Shown here: positions 36,901 through 46,278 of the stretch, in pieces
How the letters are laid out: every line of letters starts with the position of its first letter
Position numbering within the stretch: the stretch's first letter is position 1
Source of the DNA: Parietaria judaica
Taxonomy: Eukaryota; Streptophyta; Magnoliopsida; Rosales; Urticaceae
Length of the DNA stretch: 64,000 bases
Direction: 5' to 3'
Assembly: GCA_954871525.1 (NCBI GenBank)
Contig: OX940861.1
Coordinates: forward strand, 40,623,201-40,687,200
Position numbers and translations under genes: made by a program
The notes under the pieces: model-generated
What the model was told of the DNA's origin: nothing
The model's input: only the letters and a program-made list of their open reading frames with translations
Databases searched by the model: none

Positions 36901-39900
36901 CAGAAAAGAATCTCTCTCTTCAGCCCTCTATCTCTCTCTAAGAAACCCTAAGAGCATTTTCTTGAAGAAACCCTCCAAGAACACCTCAAAAATCAACTTT
37001 TCCAAGAAGAAGAAAGGGGTAAGAACACCTCTTGCATGTTGATTTCCCTAACGTTTTTCTCTCTGAAATTTATGCTCATTTTTTACTCCATCTTGTTGTG
37101 TGCTAAGGCCACGAAATCATGGAGAAAGAATCGTGAAGATCCGATCTCAAACGCTCCATTTATCCCTCAAACCGCGTCATTGCTCAAAGTTCCAAGGAAA
37201 GAGGTAAGGAAAACCTCTTGCATGTTGATTTTCTTCATGGCCATAGGATATGAATTTATGTTCATAATGTTTTCTCTTATCCTAGCTCAAAAATCTAGCC
37301 TTCTCTAGGCTAAGGTCGTTGTGAAGAGCACCTAAGTTTCCAACTACTCAAGTATTAACTTTGTTGGAGAAAATTCAAGAAAGGTATAACCTTCAATCTA
37401 AACACCCTCACTCTTTTGATGAATGGTTATCATACTAAGTTTCATGCTTATTTATTATTTAAGTAAGACATGCATGAATGGTTTTGTATATTTTCATGAA
37501 TTTTGGCCCAAGAGCCTTATGTTTGATGATGATTGAATGACATGCATGTTGTTGGAATTAGGGTTTTGATGAAGTCCGATTTTGTAGGGGTATTAACCAG
37601 ACCAAATGAACTCCAAATATGGAAAATGACCTATTTATAGATAGATATATGTGTCTAGTATAACATACTGAAAATTTGGATCCATCCAAGTTATGAGTTT
37701 TCAGATATGAGTCGTGCACTAGTCGTGTGCAAAACTGTTTTCACTTCCAGGCAGATCTGGAAGTTTGGTTTTAGAACACGTTTTTCACCAACCTAATATT
37801 TTTATAAATTCGTATAAAAATTATATGATATAGGTATATTCCATATTGAATTAATATAGTTTGTTTTACTGAAAAATATACTCTGGTTAGTTCAAAACAA
37901 TTCACGGAGTAATGACATGCAAATCTGTTTTCGGTTTTAAACAGATTGTGAACTATGTTAGTAAAATGCTTAAAACGATGATCTATAGTTTATATTTTGG
38001 TGGGATAAAAATATATGTTATACTTAGGTTAGTTAAAGAGACATGTGAATTGGTTTTGTTCCAAAACAAGCCCTGGTTGATTTTATAAAAATCGCACACC
38101 GGATGTCGCAAACTGTTTTTCATAAATAAGGGCAGATTTGAGTTCATGCTTAAAAATACATATATATGATTTACCAAGGGATTTTATTTTTAGGAAATTA
38201 ACTAAATACTTTATAATGTCAAGTTTAGAGCAATCACAATTGGTTTTATGTTAAAACGAGTTTTCGTTTACCGGATAGAGGTTATAAAGCAAGCATATAC
38301 AAGCTATTCTACCCTTGAGGTAGAATTGTGACCCGAACAATAAAATAGTTTCAATTTCGGGTAATGGGGCTATGATATTAAAAATAAAACTCAGAGGTTA
38401 ATATAATAACCTAGGAGTTCTAAATAATTTACGATTATGAAAATGATCACACCGAGGTTGTTTCGGATTTTCAAGATAAAGGCTATGTTTACGAAATATG
38501 ATAAGACAAAACTCAAGGAGTTATTAATGAAAGGAGTAGATTCTATGTAAAAACAAAGATACGAATCTTAAATGATGATTTTACGGCATGAATATACTTG
38601 TACACTTACTTGAAGTTAAGTCGTACAATATTACGTAGATCTTTAAACAAAGGAACTTGTTGATACAAAATCGGATAGTGTTGAAACCTTAGTGCCCTAG
38701 AATTCCAGCAACGTAGAGCATGCATGTAAACCTGGATCCAAAAGACTGACGAGTCGTCTGGTCAGATTAAACAGGGAAGTAGGGTGTCCATAAGTGTGAT
38801 AGGCTGTAGCTTGAAGTGCAGCGAGGACACCAGGTGAGTAAAGATCTCACTACAGCATGAATAGTTTTCAAATGAAAAGATGAAATATGTCAAGACATGA
38901 ATATATGTGATGTTTGGGAGCATTGACTCCGATGCATGAATGATTGATTGGGAGCATTGACTCCAAGGCATGAATGATTGATATGTGTGGTCCTTGATGG
39001 ACATGGATATGATTATATGGATCATTGTGAATCCTATGATGTTAATGTATCATGTTATTCCAAGTGTTGATATTGGAAAAGAAAAGAATGTATGATGGGA
39101 AGAATGATTGAATGAGCTTTGATTTATGTCATAATGCATGTAGGCATAATAGGGTCACCTTAATTAACAAAGATGACCAATGTTTTCAAAGCTCGTGTCG
39201 TGCCACCCGATAGGGGTATAAACATGTTATGAATGGGGCTTTAAGCCCAAGGTCGTGTTGGCTGGGGACCTTGCAACCCTCAGACCATCTGCGGCTGCGC
39301 GAAATTGGCACATACACATATGGGTTATCACCAGGCAAGACAGGGCCAATCCCTTGAGCCACTTAAAGGAAAGAGGAATGAAATGTTTTCAAAAGTAACC
39401 AATAATACAGCATAATTGGACATACATATATGCATGATTGACATATGTTTTTGTGAGGATAATGTCTGTACTCGCTGAGCGTAAGCTCACGTAATATGTG
39501 TTCATGCTGTAGGTAAGAAACCCATGGCATGAATTTGTTATGGTGGACTCGCGAAGGAACGGTGATGCGCGCGGTGGTTATGGGTTAGGATGGGTAACCG
39601 CTAAAGTTTCCGCATGTTTTGATGAGCAAATTAATTGACGTATGTTTTAATAACTACGGTTTATGTTTTGGGATTAAGGTATTATATTACCTCCCTATGT
39701 TAAGAATTTACGTATGGAATGATTATCTCGGATTCATAAATCCGAGTTAACGAGTATGAACCATTATAATGGACTTTTCAAAAATGATTTTGGTAAACTA
39801 TTTAACAAGCCTTCACAGTTTTAGGAAGGTCTCATGTTTTTTTTTTTTTTGAAGGTTTCCAAATAATGGTCTCTTATGAATATTTTATGCTGAAGTGTTG

Positions 39901-42900
39901 ATCTTAAATTTCTTATATGAAGTTTAAGACGTACGTGCTTAGGTGCACAAGTGAGATGATGTTTAAAAAAAAAAAAAATTATTCCTATATTTTCGTAACA
40001 AAGAGTTTTATTAAATCTTAAGAAAGTAAGTAAGTTTTAAGGCGTAGCGGTCGGCGCTAGGCTGGGTCGCCACACCGGAGGACGCCGTCCACGCCGTGTG
40101 GGGATGTCCAAGAACACAGTCAATTTGGCGTTCCTCCTTGCTCCAACGGTGGACAGAAAAGACGGGGGAGGTCCCGTTCCGCGAACTATGTTTCCGGGCC
40201 CTTGAGGTACTTTCAGACTTCAACTTGGAACTCTTTTGTGGCCTTGTTTGGGCAGCATTGTCCGATTGTATCCTACAGTTGTTCGAGAACCAAGCTAAGA
40301 AACCAGAAATCTGGGTTGGCGATGTTGATTGTTGGCTTTCTAGCTTTAAGAAATGTGCCCAGAGAAGAGGGCAAACGCAGGCTGATTGCGTTGAGAGGCC
40401 GAAGTCTTGGACCGGCGCCGGGGATGGTGGATACAAACTTAATGTCGATGCGGCGTGGGACGGGGCATCCAAGTGTGCGGGAATATGTGTCGTCGTACTA
40501 GACTGTCATGGCTCGGTTCTGGGAGTGGAAGCTTCGATGGCTGCAGGTGTGGCAGCTGAAACCCCCACTCTCCCTCCACTCGCCCACCTGCTCACTAACG
40601 TCATTCATGACGTCACCCCTGACGTCATCAAGCCTGCTCTCTCTCTCCTGGCGCGTGGGCAGCGCGTAGCCACGGAAAACTCGCGTGTGGGCACGTGGAG
40701 CGTCGGATCGGGCTGATTTTGGTGGCGTTGGAAAGATCTCATTCCGAGGACCCAAAAAACTATATTTATTTTCTTCAGGGGCCTCCCGAAATAAGAGATA
40801 ATTGCGTTTTAGTCCTCGGATTCCCTTATAAAAGGGAGCTCGGTTCATTCAAACCGAAAGGCATCGGAACTTGACCAAATTCTCTCGAGCCTCTCTCTAC
40901 CCCCTATAAACTCTCCTCCCCCTTAAATATTCCACTAATGTTGAGCGTCGGAGGTGAATCAGGGGGTATCCCCCCCTGTTTTCCCTGACCTCGGGTATTC
41001 TTTTGCCAGGTCCAGAAATTGAGAGAAAGCGGAAGTCTCGGAGAAATTTCTCCAATAGATCAACCTGGGGGGAATCCCTGGAGAAAATCCTAGGACGATT
41101 GACGACCCCGCCTGTCCTAATTCTAGCTCTGTGCGGAACCCGTTCTGTCTCCCAGTCCCATATCTTTTATAGATATCGTGACTTTGTGGACAGTCTGTAA
41201 GACCCAGACTAGGATTGACTTCACAGGCCGAGGGTCCAATCTCCTAAGATTCACTGTTGGATCAAACACACTCTCCCGTTCGTGGGAACCCGATCCAGTG
41301 AGGAGCCCGAACCTGTAACCCGGGCCTAGTCCATTCCTGGCCTTGAGGTAACAGGTAGTGCGTATCCCCGGATCGCCGGATCACGAACGGCGAACGATAC
41401 GTTTCGATCTCAGTGCCAGGAACTTCGCTCGGAACCCGCATCACACACATTGAGATAGGGAAACAATCTGTCATCCCCGCAATAGGGCCAACAAGCCCAA
41501 CACAAGTCAACATCAGCCCACCAAAAGTCAACAAAACGACATTGGGCCCGGTCCAACACCAGCAACTGGGCCGCTACAGTGTTTGATCTAAAAAACAGCA
41601 TCAACACATATTATAGCTATTCCTTAATCTACCATGGCTTCAGAATCAGATTTTTGTAAGAAAAAAAAAACGAATCTAATTTTCAATTTCTAAGAACTCG
41701 GATTCTAATTTTGGCCAAAAAAAAAAACCGGTTAACGGCTCACTTTCACCCCTAAGTTTTTAAAAAAACGGGGAAAGTACTCGACATGTCCTCGGCATGC
41801 CTCTGTTTTGAGAGTTGTAGTTCGAAAAACTATAGAAACCCAGTAAGTGCAAAATGTAGCCCAAAAACTTTGTAATTTTTCCATATGGGACTTTTTATAG
41901 TACAATTACACTCTCCCCACAAGAATAACTAATTAACCACCTCTGAACATGGTTCCGCCTTTGCTTGTAACCCTATATTAACAACAAATCACAAGAATAA
42001 CTCTGATTTTTAAATAAAAATTATAACTATAACCTATTGTAAAAAATTAAAAATATTAATCAGTAAGTCGTTCTAAAAAATCGGTGGACATACTCGTAAA
42101 ATGGAGATTGAGGTTTGTAATCAGTATCGCTATTTGAATAGATGAGCCACAGCTAGAGCTGCACAAGATTCATCGCAACTAGCGATGCGACGGTTCGCGA
42201 CGGCCTTGGGAGAATCGCGATGGAATCGCGACTGTGGGCTGAAAATCGCGAACGATCGCGACCGTGGAGGAACGTCGTGATTCCGCGTACTGTACTCTCT
42301 CTCTCTCTCCCTCTCTTTCTCTCCCTCTCTCTCCGTCTCACAGCCCCTCTCTCTCTCTCTTTCTTCCATCGCGAACCCACCATTCACGACGCGTCGCGAC
42401 CGCCGGACTGGCGACTTCGGGCGATTCCATCGCGATGCACCACGACGACCGGGTGTGCAGTTCTAGCCACAGCCCACACCAATAAAAGGGCAAATCAGGA
42501 ATTACACATAAAGCATACTAGAGCAAAATGACCAAAGTAGCCCCTATTAGGATATTAGGTGGCTTTTAAACAATCCTTTAAGTGAACCGTTCTTCTTAGA
42601 ACATCTCCAAGCAACTCTATTATTTTCTACTTTAGTTCGCACTAAATATGCACATCAAACACTATCATTGAAGTACTCTTTTCATATTCAATTATATCTT
42701 ATTTATCTTGATACCTTACGTTACGCTTTATCTTGTAGCTTTCAAATTTCTTTTGTTGTACTGTGGTTAATTCATTACTTAAATATCTTTTCTTTTTTTC
42801 TTTTCTTTTTTTGCATTTAGTACTGTTGTAATTTTGTTTCGATATTTAATAATGTCATTTTAATTTGTCCCAAACTGCAAATGCATTTGTTGTATTTCAA

Positions 42901-43545
42901 AATATCACGGTCTTTTAAAATATTTAAAATAATAATTAAAAATACAAATAATTCTAAGAACAAATATTAAAATATTAAAAAACCGGAAACAATTCAATGA
43001 GGATTAAAATACAATTTTTTAACAATGTCGCGTCAAAAATCAAAATGACGCAGCACTGGTAAGAATTGGAGTTCGATTGGATTGAAAGCCCAGGTTGTTT
43101 TGCAGTACGGTTGGAGCTGCTGCCCATAGACCACAACCACAAGGGTTCTATTCTATCACAAGACTAATTAACCACCTATAAAAACATTTTAAACATGAAA
43201 CTGTTTCCGGTATGTTACGCTTTCCGGTATGTCGTAGACTTCGAAACCTCGGACTTTGGACCTCAAAGATACTACTTCAAACACTCAACCGCCAAACGAA
43301 TTCTTATCGACGGATTCTTAACTTCTTATGTAGCTTTGTTCACACGTGGCTTCCCGTATACACGATTATATATATGAGCATGTATGGGTCTCTCTCTCTC
43401 TATATATATATAAAAGTACTTGTACCTTGTTTTTATACATATGGGTGTCGAGAACAGCGTCGATAGACCATGAAAAGACTACATCAATCAAGCTTCTTCC
43501 CAGAACAACGACACTCTTCTTCTTCTTCTTCTCGTTATGATCCAT
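29737..43545 (-). CDS. SEN1/UPF1-like superfamily 1 helicase (gene 2), 9.8-kb first intron
   Basis: This is a paralogue of gene 1 with the same predicted helicase role. Exons, in coding order: 43426-43545, 33096-33638, 31788-33020, 31381-31705, 31042-31303, 30665-30881, 30233-30573, 29984-30144, 29737-29879. All junctions are GT-AG and in phase, giving about 1114 residues. Exon 1 ([20 protein letters not shown]) clearly matches gene 1 exon 1 and ends at the same codon, which ties it to exon 2 across 9787 bases of transposons. Motifs: GPPGTGKT 280-287; DEAA 594-597; GDERQLPA from 620; QHRMHP 660-665; [10 protein letters not shown] near 787; [10 protein letters not shown] 819-828. The last exon is less certain. 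Without that splice, exon 8 reads through to a stop at 29967 and the protein is about 1072 residues. The upstream in-frame ATG at 43566 is an alternative start. The frame is intact, but expression through the long intron is unproven. Confidence 0.82.
30884..30914 (-). repeat. Long T-tract at the intron 5 acceptor of gene 2
   Basis: On the coding strand about 30 consecutive T residues run right up to the CAG acceptor of exon 6. It serves as an extreme polypyrimidine tract. It borders the 66-base triplication. Confidence 0.85.
30921..31069 (-). repeat. 66-base triplication across the exon 5 donor of gene 2
   Basis: The word CAAAGCCACATTCGCTC occurs at 30921, 30987 and 31053, a period of 66. 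The copy at 31053 is exon 5 itself; the other two lie in intron 5. In the adjacent intronic copy the donor GGTATG has become ATTAAG, so only the authentic donor at 31041 is usable. Confidence 0.85.
33891..35214. mobile_element. Non-autonomous hAT element in intron 1 of gene 2
   Basis: It is flanked by a perfect 8-base duplication, GTCCCGTG (33883-33890 and 35215-35222), the hAT hallmark. The ends are CAAGGTTTAAAC on the left and GTCGAACCTTG on the right, an inverted pair of CAAGGTTYRAC type. Both subterminal regions are crowded with GATTATCG/CGATAATCG words. The centre is AT-rich with no transposase frame. Confidence 0.9.
35736..40074. mobile_element. Large solo LTR (about 4.3 kb), probably Ty3 type
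   Basis: It begins TGTAATGACCC and ends GGGTCGCCACA, an imperfect inverted pair with TG...CA ends. It is flanked by a perfect 5-base duplication CCGGA (35731-35735 and 40075-40079) inside the LINE fragment. There is no primer site, gag, pol or second LTR, so it is a solo LTR left by recombination. Length, and stretches such as TACTCGCTGAGCGTAAGCTC near 39470, suggest a Tekay/Del-like chromovirus LTR; that clade call is from memory of the family and is tentative. Confidence 0.8.
35930..36118. repeat. 42-base tandem repeat inside the large solo LTR
   Basis: There are about four and a half copies of a unit beginning ACTTACCTCTATGTTTGTTA and ending CCGCTAGT, with substitutions in the later copies. 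Confidence 0.85.
40548..41578 (+). mobile_element. Probable solo LTR of a second family
   Basis: It starts TGTGGCAGC and ends GGGCCGCTACA, a TG...CA segment with imperfectly inverted tips. A promoter-like TATAAAAG lies at 40827-40834. There is no internal region. The flanking 5-base words do not match, so one side was probably lost, which also explains the missing end of the LINE fragment. Confidence 0.55.
40608..40627 (+). promoter_or_regulatory. as-1-like tandem TGACG element in the LTR
   Basis: Two TGACG motifs are separated by exactly 7 bases, and each is part of a TGACGTCA palindrome. A further AACGTCA lies just upstream at 40598-40604. This is the spacing of plant as-1 elements bound by TGA-class bZIP factors. 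The element lies about 200 bases upstream of the LTR TATA box. Confidence 0.6.
41579..42145. other. Non-coding part of gene 2 intron 1
   Basis: It is AT-rich with short A-runs. I see no gene or element ends. Confidence 0.45.
42154..42465. mobile_element. hAT-type MITE, 312 bases
   Basis: It is flanked by a perfect 8-base duplication, GCCACAGC (42146-42153 and 42466-42473). The ends are TAGAGCTGCACA and TGTGCAGTTCTA, inverted. The body is unusually GC-rich with repeated TCGCGA words, around a pyrimidine (CT) tract at 42293-42365. The open frames over the CT tract are low-complexity artefacts. Confidence 0.9.
42474..43425. other. Proximal part of gene 2 intron 1
   Basis: There is no further exon or clear element. 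The donor GTACAAGTAC follows exon 1 on the minus strand, and a CT/TA microsatellite lies at 43390-43412. Confidence 0.5.
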
Positions 43546-43689
43546 CTGCACTTTTGGTATAGGCAAAAGACGCTAGAAATACAGTACTTCTCTGAATTTA
43601 AGAGGATCACATAAGAGATGGCTAACTAATATTGAAGTAATTTGTTTTTTTAGAGTTTAGTTTACACTTACTTTTTTGGAAATATCTGA

Positions 43690-43742
43690 TGGTTACTTTG
43701 CTTGGAAACTTCTTTATATATTTATATATTGAAAGTCGACGT
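43690..43742 (-). promoter_or_regulatory. Upstream block of gene 2 shared with gene 1
   Basis: A TTACTTTGCTTGGAAAC, TA-tract, TTGAAAGTCGACG arrangement matches the block at 9438-9580, at a comparable place upstream of gene 1. It supports 43426-43545 as the true first exon of gene 2. No obvious TATA box is nearer to the ATG. Confidence 0.45.
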
Positions 43743-43968
43743 ACGATTCCTAACTCCAGAGACCAAAAACAAAGTTAGAATTAGAGGAAATACAAAAGTT
43801 GACTTTAAACATATTACATTGAAAGACTACTTCAGAGTAAAATCACCTTTACCGATTTTTATTGGTAAAAGAAAATTAAGGCCTGAAATGTAAATAACGA
43901 ACCCGAATTCCGAAGTTGCTCTTCAAGATGCACATAATTAAAAATCATCGATAATAAAAGACAGTAAA

Positions 43969-44351
43969 TGTTGGTTTAATCACGTTGTACTTTGCATGGC
44001 ACATGCATATTAACGTAGTTTTTGTTTGTATTTCTTTTTGGTAAAATAAGAGCAGTGTATGCCTAGTCTTTAGGAGAGTCATTAGAGTAGTTGGACTAAG
44101 GCAAAAGGCAAAAAACGATCGTTGGGATCGTGGCTGAGGAATAGGTGAGTGGCGATGAAATAGGAGCCAACTAACACCATGATTTATTTTCTTTTTGTAC
44201 TCAATAAATATTAGAAAACGCTGCAACGTTCATTAACGCAGCACCACAAAAGAACGTCTCTCTCTCATTATCCCGTGTTTTATCCTTTACGTGAGTGAGT
44301 GTTCGGGTGTGTGCGTTCAATACTCCCCTCTCGCTCGTTTCTGCACCAACA
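43969..44351 (+). repeat. 5' LTR of the gag-only element
   Basis: It starts TGTTGGTTTAATCACG and ends CTGCACCAACA, with perfect 7-base inverted tips TGTTGGT/ACCAACA. It has T at the site where the 3' LTR has C (AGCAGTGTATG against AGCAGCGTATG). Confidence 0.95.
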
Positions 44352-44353
44352 AG

Positions 44354-44365
44354 TGGTATCAGAGC
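44354..44365 (+). other. Primer binding site of the gag-only element
   Basis: TGGTATCAGAGC lies two bases after the 5' LTR and is complementary to the 3' end of initiator Met tRNA, as in most plant copia elements. Confidence 0.95.
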
Positions 44366-44417
44366 GTGGTGTTCGATCCAGCCTCTGTAGCCGATCGGTG
44401 TTCGATCCGCTTCGGCA

Positions 44418-45503
44418 ATGTCAGGACGAGGAAAAGGAGTATTTGAGGAGGCGTCTTCGTCTCCTCCAACGGCACGGCTTAGCGGCGATGGCAGTGACGA
44501 ACTGCGCATCGTTGAGCGGGTCGTCAGAGAGAGCGACGGTGCAGCGCACTTTCCGTTTCTCACGCGTACGAATTACGCAGATTGGGTGATCTTGATGAAG
44601 GTCCAACTGCAAGCGCAAGGCTTGTGGGATGTCATCGAGGACGGCCCCGGAGATCGCCGCGAAGATCGACGGGCAATGTCGGTACTGCTCCGGGAAGTGC
44701 CGCCGGAACTGATCCGAACCATTGGCGTCAAGGAGACAGCCAAAGAAGCATGGGATACGCTAAAAGTCATGCGTGTCGGCGTTGAGCGTGTCCGAGATGC
44801 CAAGGCGCAAACAAGGCGGACAGAATTCGAGAACCTCGAGTTCAAAGACGGCGAGGGGGTGGAGTCATTCGGGATTCGACTCATGGCGATCGTCAACGAC
44901 CTCGAGGTGTTGGGCGATCCGGTGACCGAGCACAAGGCGGTGCTCAAATTTCTTCGGAGTGTACCGCGCGCATACAAGCAAATGGCTACGGCGATCGAGT
45001 CGCTCGTTGATCTCAAATCTTTATCAATCGAAGAGCTCACGGGCCGACTCCTAGTTGTAGAGGAGCGAGGCGAACTTGACGAAACCGAGCGTTCCGGTGC
45101 ACGCTTACTCCTCACGGAAGAAGAATGGCTGGCCCGGCAACAACAACGCGAGCGTGGGAAGCGATCTTTCAACGACAGCGACAAGAAGAACAAATCGAAA
45201 TGGTCGTCAAACGGCGGTGGCTACGACGAACGCAAGAAGGGAAATTATCGGTATTGCGGTATCCCCGGCCATTGGGTCAAGGAGTGTCGCAAGGCGAAGC
45301 GCGACCGAGAACGATACGAGCAGGCCAACCTCGTCCGTGCCAAGACGGAAGAAGACGACGAGCCGGCGCTGCTCATGGCGCAAATGTGTACGCTGACCGA
45401 GGCAGCCGACGACGCACCACGGGATGTGGGCTCGAACAATGAGAAGGCAGAGCCCGTGCAAGTGGCTGACGGAGTGCGGCAACTCGACACCGGCCAACAG
45501 TAG
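44418..45503 (+). CDS. Copia-type Gag of the TR-GAG element
   Basis: This is an intact 361-residue frame encoding a retrotransposon capsid/nucleocapsid protein that would package element RNA in cytoplasmic particles. It carries the copia Gag opening (FPFLTRTNYADWVILMKVQL, near residues 45-65), the helical Gag core with VLKFLRSVPRAYKQMATAIE near 180, and a basic linker before the nucleocapsid. The zinc knuckle reads Y277-R-Y-C280-GIPG-H285-WVKE-C290, so the first cysteine of the CCHC is replaced by tyrosine. The rest of the knuckle is conserved. The ATG is the first one downstream of the primer site and starts the long frame. Codon use is GC-rich compared with the neighbouring DNA. It is followed within 46 bases by the polypurine tract, leaving no room for pol. 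Confidence 0.88.
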   Translation: MSGRGKGVFEEASSSPPTARLSGDGSDELRIVERVVRESDGAAHFPFLTRTNYADWVILMKVQLQAQGLWDVIEDGPGDRREDRRAMSVLLREVPPELIRTIGVKETAKEAWDTLKVMRVGVERVRDAKAQTRRTEFENLEFKDGEGVESFGIRLMAIVNDLEVLGDPVTEHKAVLKFLRSVPRAYKQMATAIESLVDLKSLSIEELTGRLLVVEERGELDETERSGARLLLTEEEWLARQQQRERGKRSFNDSDKKNKSKWSSNGGGYDERKKGNYRYCGIPGHWVKECRKAKRDRERYEQANLVRAKTEEDDEPALLMAQMCTLTEAADDAPRDVGSNNEKAEPVQVADGVRQLDTGQQ

Positions 45504-45532
45504 GCGTCAAGCAAACCGATGCGGTGGAACGT

Positions 45533-45548
45533 GATTAAGGGGGTGATT
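45533..45548 (+). other. Polypurine tract of the gag-only element
   Basis: GATTAAGGGGGTGATT lies immediately before the 3' LTR, in the usual position for plus-strand priming. Confidence 0.75.
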
Positions 45549-45931
45549 TGTTGGTTTAATCACGTTGTACTTTGCATGGCACATGCATATTAACGTAGTT
45601 TTTGTTTGTATTTCTTTTTGGTAAAATAAGAGCAGCGTATGCCTAGTCTTTAGGAGAGTCATTAGAGTAGTTGGACTAAGGCAAAAGGCAAAAAACGATC
45701 GTTGGGATCGTGGCTGAGGAATAGGTGAGTGGCGATGAAATAGGAGCCAACTAACACCATGATTTATTTTCTTTTTGTACTCAATAAATATTAGAAAACG
45801 CTGCAACGTTCATTAACGCAGCACCACAAAAGAACGTCTCTCTCTCATTATCCCGTGTTTTATCCTTTACGTGAGTGAGTGTTCGGGTGTGTGCGTTCAA
45901 TACTCCCCTCTCGCTCGTTTCTGCACCAACA
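45549..45931 (+). repeat. 3' LTR of the gag-only element
   Basis: It has the same length and ends as the 5' LTR and is followed by the target duplication GTAAA. Confidence 0.95.
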
Positions 45932-45936
45932 GTAAA

Positions 45937-46273
45937 ATCCGGATGCAAATATCCAGTGTGCCAATTATCCAAATTATCGAGAATAGAACAATGTTTCATA
46001 TTGTGAAGACACGAGGATTGAAATTAAACGAGATGACTGTTGAGGGTAAATTGCACCTGCTCAGTCACGGAGTGACATGTGTATACTCCGCTTTTTTATA
46101 TTGTTTATTTTGTGAGATTGATGACTATCGTTAAAACCAAGTCGACGTGTTTGCAAGCGAGATATTTTTTAAGAGGTCCACCCCGAATTGCTATCGGCTT
46201 CATCTTCTTGCATTTATTGATCTTTGAGTACAAGCGATCGAGCAAAAGTACACATATTATAAAGACAAGAGTA
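45937..46273. other. Non-coding spacer
   Basis: It lies between the gag-only element and a solo LTR. I see no gene. Confidence 0.5.
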
Positions 46274-46278
46274 CAATG

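Larger units (their letters stand above)
35262..40547 (+). pseudogene. LINE ORF2 fragment, split by a solo LTR
   Basis: This is related to the LINE at 1168-3697. It starts at [14 protein letters not shown], has an in-frame TAA at 35488-35490 after LVWHF, then continues [14 protein letters not shown] and [20 protein letters not shown] to CGALP at 35735. Removing 35736-40074 plus one copy of the target duplication joins CGALP to [10 protein letters not shown] in frame. It runs on through the zf-RVT/RNase H linker to [16 protein letters not shown] and stops at 40547, where a second LTR begins. The 3' end and poly(A) are missing. Confidence 0.85.
43969..45931 (+). mobile_element. Gag-only LTR retrotransposon (TR-GAG type)
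   Basis: Two 383-base LTRs flank a short internal region with a primer site, one gag frame and a polypurine tract, but no protease, integrase, reverse transcriptase or RNase H. The element is bounded by the perfect 5-base duplication GTAAA (43964-43968 and 45932-45936). The LTRs differ at one position that I can see, so insertion was recent. It must depend on enzymes from another copia element. It sits about 400 bases upstream of the start of gene 2. Confidence 0.92.

Noticed and set aside
42220..42531. Overlapping Ser/Leu-rich and Arg/Glu-rich frames.
   Set aside because: These are translations of a CT microsatellite inside a MITE.
44418..44440. The first residues of the gag frame (MSGRGKG) look like the start of histone H4.
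   Set aside because: Similarity ends after seven residues. The remainder is a copia Gag within matched LTRs.
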